NCBI GenBank assembly: GCA_025642075.2
Contig: JAODUO010000126.1
Location: forward strand, 547,001-611,000
Reading direction: 5' to 3'
DNA length: 64,000 bases
From: Ridgeia piscesae
Taxonomy: Eukaryota > Annelida > Polychaeta > Sabellida > Siboglinidae
The position numbers and the translations under genes are program-made. Below, in pieces: positions 23,928-35,526 of the stretch (the stretch's first letter is position 1; the number at the start of each line of letters is the position of its first letter). The notes beneath the pieces are model-generated. The model saw nothing but the letters and a program-made list of their open reading frames with translations, did not search any database and had not been told where the DNA came from.

Positions 23928-26900
23928 TGTGGTTCACTAGTGTCTACTGGATAAGTGATAAATAAAATATGAAAATTTCTGTAGCATCGTTTTCAGCCTA
24001 AACTGTTGAAAGACGCTTTACAGGTTCAATCATTAAAACAAGCCACAAATACTATCAGACAAATATAGAATATCATTAACAATTATTGAAGCCATCTGTG
24101 TGTCACTAATGTGTATGGAAGTCACCTATATGCGTCACTAGTGTCTACTGAAGTCATTGGTATGTGTCACTAGTGTCTACGGAAGTCATTGGTATGTGAC
24201 TGTATCACTAGTGTCTACTGAAGTCATTGGTATGTGTCACTAGTGTCTATGGAAGTCATTGGTATGTGTCACTAGTGTCTATGGAAGTCATTGGTATGTG
24301 TCACTAGTGTCTACTAAAGCCATTGGTATGTGACTGTATCACTAGTGTCTACTGAACTCATTGGTATGTGTCACTAGTGTCTACGGAACTCATTGGTATG
24401 TGTCACTAGTGTCTATGGAAGTCATTGGTATGTGTCACTAGTGTCTATGGAAGTCATTGGTATGTGTCACTAGTGTCTACTGAACTCATTGGTATGTGTC
24501 ACTAGTGTCTACGGAAGTCATTGGTATGTGTCACTAATACAAACTGAAATCATAGTACATGTAAGTAATGTTTTCTGAAGACACATCACTGGTATCCCAG
24601 TTTATGTCACTCGCACCAGTCTGTTCTGCGGTTGGCACTGTACTTGTCATAAGTTCAACTTGAAATTGTCACTAGTGTCAACAGAAGCGATGTCACTACA
24701 TGGAACCAACAGCGTGTTGACATTGCTATGGCAGTCCTTCAACTCTGTCTGTGATTGGTCTGTTGTAGGACCATCATGAAGGACCTGAAGAACCTGACCT
24801 CCCTCAGTGGTCCGACGGACTGGCAGGCCAGGGAGGCACAGGACCTCAGTGACATAGTCCAGAGGAGACTGAAGCACCTGCAGGTGAGGGAACTGGGAAG
24901 ACACAGGTAGCATTTATTGTTATATCTTCTCCCTCCTTGTGTCCCCGTCCTCCTTACATGCCCCTTTTCTCATTACGTGTCTCCCCTCCTTACGTGTCCA
25001 CTCCCTTCTTACGTGTCTCTTCCTCCTTACTTGTCCCCTTCCTCCTTACTTGTCCCCTTCCTCCTTACTTGTCCCCTTCCTCCTTACCTGTCCCGTGTTC
25101 CATCCCCCCTGTGTGTCACATTCATCCTTACGTGTGCCCTATTTCCATACGCTCCTATCCCTCCTTACGTGTCCCCTCCTTACGTGTCCCCTCCCAACAG
25201 ATCACCTGACATTCCATTTGTTGTGGTCCTTCTAAAGGTCACATGACACAATTCATCACTTGCCCAATCTTGTTACTGACGCAAGTCTCCAGACATCACA
25301 CAGCGATCTTTTCTTTGGCAAAACAGTTTTTGCACCGTCTTTTGGTCTAAGATAGATGCTAGGATAGATTGACCAGAGATGTGCTGCATTATCACAAATC
25401 CATGTTACTCCGGAAGTTACGTGATGTCATTAATAAACTAGGAATAATCTTTCAATTAGTGGTGGATATATTAGATATTTATCATGTATTCTGTTATTTG
25501 AATGCATAATTTGCTGCGAATCGTTTCTCAGTAAACCATTACAGGGAATTGGGGAAGTTACTGAATCTGTGTATCCGGAAGACTAAGCTAGAGTTATGGC
25601 CGCCTCTTTGATGGTTGTGTCGAAAGATGTCTGGGGTTGAAACAACTGTTAATCTTTATTCTAGTAACTGATCTCTCTGAAGGCAGTCAAACATAACTAG
25701 ATGCACCTGTTGTAAGACTGACTATGACGCAACCATCCGTCCGTGAATGTCAGAAGCAGCAAGACAAATCTTGTGTGACTGTTGGAAGGAGGATTCATTT
25801 CATCATTAAAAAGTAATGACAGAAGATGGAGTATTAGAATTGTTAATGAAATACTTACGTCAGGCCCAAGTTTTCAGTGGTTTCATTAACGGGGAGTGTC
25901 AGTGCACTCACCTGCCTTTACTCACAGTGGGTGGACGTTTCCTGGATTAAAGTTGCACAGTTTGTTATCCCCCTGGTGGTGAGGCGAGAGTTTGCTGCTT
26001 AACGAATAATGTTGTTTGGTTTACGTCGCTTTGCCCTTCGATTAGAAATGGCGGTTCTAGTTAAACTTAAGGTTTCCTTATGTAATGGGCAACACATATT
26101 TTAGGGGGTCGTGTTTTATATAACAGCCATGCTAAGCCATATTGTATACTGTAAAACCTGATTATTACTGCCGCTATTGGGATTGATCTAAGCTTGACTT
26201 AACAGCAAGATGACCATATTAACAAGACTAATTTCCAATACTCTGCAGTTGTGGAGATAATTTATCAATATCCTAGAATGGCCTTAGTTGGCTGCATTAC
26301 ACACGTGGCTGCATTTCACAGGTGACTGTATCACTGAGGTAACCATAAGGCAAGGTTTGACTGTGTCTTTTGAGAAAGTCCCTGGAGAGCCGCCTGTACC
26401 TTGGACCCTCACGACTGTTCTTTAAAAGTAACAAACGCTTAAGGATGTGTAAAACTATGACCTACATACCGAACATGTCCCAGCTTGCATACATCACGCA
26501 CAGACACAGGCTTATTTCATTTGCCAAGTGCACAAGACAGAAACATAGCAGATTATATTATTGCTATCATGAATGCACATAATCGAATTTCTGTAGCCCC
26601 CTCTGGTTTAAGCCGGCGTCTGTGATATCGTATGTATATTTGAATTGGTGTCACCTGTGGGATGTTGTATCTGTCATGTAATTATTAGTTTCTATATTGC
26701 CAACAGATGGAGTTGTGGTGGTAATCTGCAGCATGTGTAACTGTGTCTTGATATTGATCTGTCTGGCAGTTTTGGCTTTAGACTGTAATCATATTTAGAA
26801 TTTTTTTGTAAAATGCTAAATCCATATTTACATATTTTATATGATTTAACTGTGGGGTAAATTCAAATCTGCACACATTCTTGATTATCTTAAAATTCCC

Positions 26901-29900
26901 ATATATATTGACCATTAACAATTATCTAAATGTTCCCAGTATGCACTGTAGATACGTTAATGAAATGCTGTAATATTAATTAATATTTATTACAAATTTG
27001 TAATTTATTAGTACAATAATAATATTGTCTAATGACATAGCCCAAACCAAAATGACCCATCATTAACCCAATGGCTCAGAATTGTCTTGGGGGGAAAAAC
27101 GTACATGACACATACCAGTAGTCCAATTTACCCACAATGCATTAGCCAAGTTTACAGGTATTCACTTATTGATGGTCACCTTTTTGTTATATAGCCACCT
27201 CTCAATAAATGTTACCATGGACAGTCCCATGTTCTTTCCATATCAATAATGTGCAAGAAATGAGTTCTGCTAATCCAGCCACCTCCCAATTCAGGTCACT
27301 TTGGTTTGGTGCCTGGAGAGAAATGCCACCACACTCCGATATATCATCCTGGATGAATAACATGTAACTTCTAAAAGACATCACCATCAATTGTGTCTGC
27401 TATTTCAAACCGTCTTCTTCATCTAGGTTTGATGTTATTAAACGCGCAACATGGTGTCTCAGGTTATGCCCCGAAAGTCGATGAGACGCTGTGTTTTAAT
27501 TTGACGTGAGCAGGTCAGCTGATCCTGACAACGACAGTAGCTGATATTAATTGTCTGTTCCACGAAAGAGACGTACCTGACTACACGTGACGAGACATTC
27601 ACCGTTTTGTTATCAGGACAGTCTCGTTTGAGTCATGTGTGTGGATAATTGGAGGTTTTTTTTATTAGCAAATTAATGTTGCCCTGAGTAATTAGACTGT
27701 TCACTGTTCATCTGACTAAGATTTTGTTAAATAAATAGATAAAATGTAGAAATGCAGACGTTCTAATGAAATTTCCAGAAATTCCTTTAGAAGATGTGCT
27801 TAAATACTCAGTGGAAGATCACTTTAAACGGGTTGTTTATCATACGAGTAATAGTTCTGATCACATGAGTAGACATTGTCATCATGTTTACAAAATTTGC
27901 ATTGCGAAATATGTATATGATCAATCAGCGACAATATTAACTAGTTTCTAGATAAATATTAATATTATTAAGTGGAAGAAGAAGAATGTTTTTATTCGAC
28001 CAGTATTTCAAACAATACACACAACCCATCCGTGTCAAACTCAGAACAATACAAACATAAAAATCCACAAGAAACATGGTAACAGTGTAGGTAGTTGATA
28101 GCATAAAGAGTCAGGAGACTCCTGTAAGACCATGCAAGTTGCTGCTAAGGAGCCACCTTTTAAAAACTAATTATCTAAAATAAATACCCGGTAGCACTTG
28201 CGTGATAGTGATAGTTTGTTTGTAACTGTGTTGTCAGTATAATTACTTTATAGAATAGTCTATATGCTCTTTGTACATGGGTACAATACTTCATCGTTAA
28301 AAAGCGAATACAGGGGTGTAGTGTCCAAAGAGTACCGGTACACTCCGCAAAAACTACACGTGGGACAACACATACTTTTGACAGCAAACTAACACAGCAC
28401 AAAAAGATTATGTAAATTCAGTTCTCCGTTTTCCTTTGAGACTTCCAAGGTTTATCTGTCCCTCCTCGGGCAGACATTCAAATTTGGACCGGTTTCTAAG
28501 AAAGCGCATCCCACCAGACATCCTTAGACAAACACATCCTGGCGTCTGTCAGAAATTAAACAAAAATTGATCCGTCATTCAGATGCGACTACGCAAATCA
28601 CTGTTGGGCAGAATTAGGTAAGCCGAAAACATCTCCGCACTTCCCAATTTGATAAAATATTCAGATGAGTCTGTCGGCCATTTAGTAGTGTCCTTTGGCG
28701 CTGCGGAATTCTCCGCTGTCACTGCCTGGGGAGACTGGAAGGAGAGGGGCTGACACAGTGTGGATTGTGTCAGTGGGGCAAATGTCTGGGCGTGGCTGTT
28801 GAGAGACTGATGTCTCTCGCAGTGATGTCTCTCACAGTGATGTCTCTCGCAGTGATGTCTCTCGCAGTGATGTCTCTCGCAGTGATGTCTCTCGCAGTGA
28901 TGTCTCTCGCAGTGATGTCTCTCGCAGTGATGTCTCTCGCAGTGATGTCTCTCGCAGTGATGTCTCTCGCAGTGATGTCTCTCGCAGTGATGTCTCTCGC
29001 AGTGATGACTCGCAGTGATGTCTCTCGCAGTGATGTCTCTCGCAGTGATGCTCTGCAGTGATGACTCGCAGTGATGCTCTCGCAGTGATGCTCGCAGTGA
29101 CTCGCAGTGATGTCTCTCGCAGTGACGCTCTCGCAGTGAGTCTCTCGCAGTGATGTCTCTCGCAGTGATGTCTCTCGGGGCAGGATGTCTCTCGCAGTGA
29201 TGCTCTCGAGGATGCTCCAGTGATGCTCTCGAGTGATGTCTCGCAGGATGACTCGCAGTGATGTCTCCGCAGGATGTCTCGAGTGATCTCGCAGTGATGC
29301 TGCAGTGATGTCTTCGCAGTGATGTCTCTCGCAGTGATGTCTCTCGCAGTGATGTCTCTCGCAGTGATGTCTCTCGCAGTGAATGAGGATGCTCTCGCAG
29401 ATGCTCTCGCAGTGATGTCTCTGCAGTGATGTCTCTCGCAGTGATGTCTCTCGCAGTGATGTCCGAGTGATGCTCTCGCAGTGATGACTCGCAGTGATGA
29501 CTCTCGCAGTGATGTCTCTCGCAGTGATGTCTCTCGCAGTGATGTCTCTCGCAGTGATGTCTCGCAGTGATGTCTCTCGCAGTGATGTCTCTCGCAGTGA
29601 TGTCTCTCGCAGTGATGTCTCTCGCAGTGACGTCTCTCGCAGTGACGTCTCTCGCAGTGACGTCTCTCGCAGTGACGTCTCTCGCAGTGACGTCTCTCGC
29701 AGTGACGCTCGCAGTGACGTCTCGCAGTGACGTCTCTCGCAGTGATGCATGACGTCTCGCAGTGACGTCGCAGTGACGTCTCGCAGTGACGTCTCTCGCA
29801 GTGACGTCTCTCGCAGTGACGTCTCGCAGTGACGTCTCTCGCAGTGACGTCTCTCGCAGTGACGTCTCTCGCAGTGACGACTCTCGCAGTGACGTCTCTC

Positions 29901-32900
29901 GCAGTGACGTCTCTCGCAGTGACGTCTCTCGCAGTGATGACTCTCGCAGTGATGTCTCTCGCAGTGATGTCTCTCGCAGTGATGTCTCTCGCAGTGATGA
30001 CTCTCGCAGTGATGACTCTCGCAGTGATGTCTCTCGCAGTGATGTCTCTCGCAGTGATGTCTCTCGCAGTGATGACTCTCGCAGTGATGTCTCTCGCAGT
30101 GATGTCTCTCGCAATTAGACACGGTGACTCCCTTAATGTCTGTGTTTTGATAATTTTGAGGGAGGCTGTTCTCAGGTTAATGACAGGTCCCTTTTATCAT
30201 CTCAGAATAGGTGAAGTACAAAGATTAAGTCTGAATAAAGAATTGCTCTTCTAAAAATAAGGATAAATGTTAGGTTTCTCTTGTTAAGTGACCAAAGGTT
30301 GGTGCATAAAAAGGTAAAAGTTCAGTTAGTATGTACATGTAGTGTGATATCCAGTTTTATGACCCTCAAATCACTTTCCTCTTTTCTTTGTCCCCATTTG
30401 TTCCCACACAATACCTTTGTCACATGACCATGTTAGTTCCTTTGCATGTTACACACGTATTATGAAATTGCTGCTCACTGAGGCAGGTATGAAGGCTTGC
30501 AGCAGATGTCGCTACTAATATTTCTGAGTGTGCCCAGTTGTCCAAGTGTGTCTCGGTCACTAAATGTACTGAATCAGCCATGTACGTGGAGCAAAATAAA
30601 GTCGTTGTTGTTGTAACTCCAATTGGCAAAACAAATCGCTTGGTGTGAAATTGTAAATGAGTTAGACTTGACTAACTCTGTACTTTGCGTCTCAGGTGGT
30701 TTCCTCCAAACAGCCCAATCTTGGGCTAACGCAGGAGTTGTCCTTCTCTAGAATTAGTGAGTCCACTACCCCCTGTGTGGGATCTTTTATTTCCCCTAGC
30801 ATAGACATTAGATATAAGGGACCACCAGCTTTTAGTGTCTCTTCCGAAAGACACAGGCAAATGTTGGGTCAATGAAATTGCCTAAGTTTCGAAACGCCGG
30901 TAGGTGGCATTGAACCACTGTCCCCTCGATTGACAGTCCGGCGCTCTACCACGGGACCACCGCTCCCCACATATGGGATTTGACAGGGATAGTTTGCATG
31001 GCGGACAGCCCTGTCTTGCAATGATGCCTGGACACAGTTACATGATGTCACATGAAGGTTGTCACACCATGTCCAGGTCATGTCTGTACCTAGACTGGGC
31101 ATGTCTGTGGCTAGACTTGGCATGTTTGTGGCTAGACTGGGGGCGACTACTGCAGCTAGACACTGTGGCTTCCTTTCATGTTGAGGGAAGCTCCAGTTCA
31201 TGACAGACACCTTTTATCATGTCAAGGTATCAAGACTATGAATAAGTAAAGCGTGGTCCTATAAGGTCAAGACATAAAGCAAGGAGAGATCACTCATGTT
31301 AGGTGACTACAGGTCGGGACTTAAGAAGGTAAAGGTTAAGTTTGTGTCATGTTTGTAATGCAAGACGTGTATGCAGTATTGGGTTTTGGCAGTATAGGTA
31401 TTGGCTTCCAGGAAATAAAACTTGACAGTATTTGCTTCTAGAAACCAAAACAATGCTGTATGTTGAAATATATTGGTGTTGACTTTGTATGTGACAAATG
31501 TGTATGGACTGTAGTGGTAAAAGCTTTGTTTGCAAAGATGGTGAAATAAGGTATGGAACTGTGAGTTCACTCACCTGTATGAATGAGTACCTGGCTATAG
31601 TCAGTGGTGGATAGTTGTGTATGAGTAGTCTTCGTACAGTGATTGCCGTTCGGCTGAATGCTTCATAGAAAAATCAAGATTGTGTTTGATTAAACAGGCC
31701 TACGGGGAGTAAAGTGTAGGGCACTGTGGATTTAGTTATGTTAATTTTTCACTTGTGATGGTTTCAGAACCCGGCGGACTGTAACACGGCCAAGAAGCTG
31801 GTGTGTAGCATCAACAAGGGCTGTGGATACGGCTGTCAGTTGCATCACGTCGTCTACTGTTTCATCGTTGCGTACGGCTCAGGGCGCACCCTGGTGCTGG
31901 AGTCGAAGGGATGGACGTACCAGCGCAGTGGTTGGGAGGCGGTCTTTAAGCCGGTCAGCGACACCTGCACCAACCCATCGGGCAGTTCGCGGCGGTCCTG
32001 GGGATGTAAGTGTTCCCTCAACTGACCATGGGTCTTACAGATGGACCAGAGGGGTGGGGACATGTCCCAACTGGTCTCCAGAAGTTTTTGAATGGGTGCA
32101 GTTATGTATACCCCCTAAAAAGACGAAATCTAATGTTTGGTGAATAATTGTGGACACTACCTGTCTTCCTGATAAGTGTAGGTAACACAGGAGCACAGCT
32201 GATGACCTAGGTCTGACGTAAGGGGAAACATTTACAACATCTTTCCATGTCATGATCAGAGACAACGTGAAGGCAGCGTGATAGCAGTGACATTTTTTGG
32301 CAGTTATCAAGGGGTGCAATCGGAGGTTTTTGTACCCCCTTCGAATATTGTTTCTGGATCCACCCCTTTTAGATTTTTGATAGTTACGTTTTTGTTGTTG
32401 AATGCAGTGTTAACATTATACATTACTAGGTGTTTTTTAAATGATATTCCTTATGTTGTGCGGTTAAACAGGTATTTAAATTTTACATTTCTATTGTGAT
32501 GCTAATGCCGTCACATTAAAGCAAACCTTTTATTGCCAAAAAAAGAAGCAATCGTGCATATTTATTTGCAGGAAGTTTTCTGTATCAGTGGGTTTAAATG
32601 TAAGAATTATGCAAAAACACCAATGGCTTGTGGTTAACCTAACCACCGTTCACTACACTGGCATCAGTGGGTGCAGAGAAATTATATATACAATTTAACA
32701 TTTTGTGAGTGCAACATTCAGACGTCAACTGTGAACAGAATTATGAGCATCGTAAAACGCAAGTGGCAGAGTTACGTCTGTGAAGTAAAAGACACGTGCA
32801 AATGTCAGACGTCATGTCTATTTGTAGCCCCTCATGTCATTGAGAATATTCAAGTGGTCGAACTGCCGATTGTCGATGGAATGCACCCTCGACCCGATTA

Positions 32901-35468
32901 TATGCCTCAAGCTATCCCAGCAGACCTTGCACCGCGCCTGCTTCGACTGCACGGCCATCCGTTTGCATGGTGGGTCGGACAGTTTCTCAAGTACCTGCTT
33001 CGACCACAGCCCCACCTACAGGAGACTTTGGATGCCACCGAAAAGCGACTCCATTTCAAGAATCCCATTGTTGGGTGAGTCATTCTATTCCTGTCAGTGT
33101 GTTGAATATTAATCGGAAATACTTACATGTTTGTTTACAATGATTATGGTAATAATCTATAAGGTTGATTGATATTAGTGTATTGTTTTTTAATTCTATC
33201 TAGTTAATGGCTGTATAATGAATAGGCTAACTTTGGGGGCATTGTGTCAGCATCTCCTCCCGGTGCCTAGGGCCACTTGCCTCTTTCTAGTTGATGCTTC
33301 TTTGGTCCACTCGCTTCTGATGTACAAATTGGCAATGTATTTAATAATGCAAAGGTAACAATTAATTAATCTATGAATCAGGTATGTTGGTGAAGTAATA
33401 CATATGCCATGGTATAATTGTATATATTATTTTATGTATTTGGTACACTTCACCAACTTGTTTACACATGTTGTAAGACTCGTGTGAATCCAGTGTAGAA
33501 GACGCGTTTACAAGAGACGAAGATACACCTAAAGATACACGTAATGCAGTTGGATTCCTGTATGTAAGAACACGTCCATGGTCGACTGTAGACCCACTTG
33601 GGACTGGTTGTCTTACCTCACAGGTGAAACGTGTCTCTGTGGTGTCTTTCAGCGTTCATGTGAGGAGAACGGACAAGGTTGGTACGGAGGCTGCCTTCCA
33701 CGGCATAGATGAGTACATGAGGCACGTAGAGGACTACTACAGCCTGCTGCAGAAGACACAACACGTTGACAAGAAGCGCGTCTATCTCGCCACAGATGAC
33801 CAGAATCTACTGGAGGAGGCGAAACAGAAGTGAGTGGTTACTCACTTTTCACAGTACTAAATTTAAAACTCTGAAACGGTTTTATTTTGGATGAAATTTT
33901 TTTTGAAATACTTTTTCTATTATATTTCACTATATGAGCCATAAACTCTAAGATATAGTTTTTAAATGGTAGAATAGTCTGTATGTTGCTGTGTGATAGA
34001 CTTATCTGGCAAGTTTATTTAAATGTTATCAAAGTAAATGCATCAAGGAAGGTGTTTTAATGCCTTTTTGTTTGTTTTAACTCTGTCGTAGAAAATGGTG
34101 ATAATTAGTTTAAAATAATATATTAACCACGTTAACAATTGTAGAATTTATAAATAATAATTATAACTTTTATTGCCTCAGCTTCAGCGTCCTGCCAAAA
34201 CCAGTGTATGATTTATTTAATATGCAAACATTTTCTTACTACATTAAGCACTTCACCCAATGGATTCTTGTGTATCAGTGATATTTTTCGATGGATAATG
34301 TTGTCATTAGCAACATTTTATTGATCTGCGTGACAATAGCTTCCACCTTGCACTTTCTGCATTGGTCGTATGCAGTTTATTTAATCAATTATTAAGTGCA
34401 CATGTTTCAATGCTTGTCATGTTGGCTACACCAGTTTTTGTGTGTGACAATAACTGTAAATGAATAATGAATTTTGTGATTTTTTTATAGAGTCTAGTTA
34501 CTCTAATATTGCTAATTTCATGTATCGTATGGTTTAGTGTTTATAATAATGATTATACAGGAATATATTTTGTGACAGAATCAGAAAATGAACAGTGATT
34601 TTTTGCAAGTTCAACAAGAGCATGATTGCATATATATTTTTTCCTAAATGATTGAATATACCTAAATATATTGAATTATATTTTTGAAAAAAGTAAAGAA
34701 TGTTCTCCACCAACATAATCTGGTCTATATGCCTGTGATTGAATCTGCTATCTATCCATATGGTTGACACATTCATTATACACTGTGACAGAAGTAGTGA
34801 ATTAATGAACTCATTGAAACTCACAGTGAGATTTGTAGAGCACAATATTGCAGTGGTTAGTTAGGTAATTGCATTCTCAGTCAGGATTCTGACTTTAAAT
34901 GAATCTTCATGACGTTATTTTGAACTTTGACCTAGTTCATTCACTCCACGTTCTGGTTGACTCAGCTATATGAATGGGTACCTGGCCATAGACAGTGGTG
35001 GATAATTACATACAAAACCATCACTGTACTTACAACAATGCTGAATACTTCCCATGGAGGCCAAGGTAGTGCTTGATTGAACACATCTAATGAGTGTAAA
35101 TTGCTTTGAGTCTGGGCAGTCCTGAGGACTAAATACTGCGCTGTGTAAGAACTCTCCTGTACAGTGAGGTAAATTGCTGTGTTACAGATACCCGGAGTAT
35201 GAGTTTGTAGGCGACAGTGAGTTCTCGCGGACGGCTGGTCTCAGCAGTCGCTACACAGACTCCTCCCTTCTAGGGATCATCCTCGACATCCACTTCCTGT
35301 CCAAGAGCAACTACCTCGTCTGTACCTTCTCCTCACAGGTATATATCTCTACTCATATAAACCACATTATTATGTTATCTTTTATCATGTTATTTTTCGA
35401 ATTATTTTATATTTTTATATCATTTTATTATTATTTAATGTTGTTTTATTATGTTATTTGTATTGTTA

Positions 35469-35526
<58 letters not shown>

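Noticed and set aside
26009..26045. ggtttacgtcgcttt resembling a repeat I associate with gastropods
   Set aside because: Too short and degraded to support a phylum assignment.
28579..30122. 511- and 450-codon frames rich in Arg, Glu, Thr, Ser
   Set aside because: A 15-bp repeat divisible by three; no conserved domain, and frames are open on both strands.
30880..30966. Possible tRNA gene on the minus strand
   Set aside because: Followed by SINE body sequence and poor D- and T-stem pairing.
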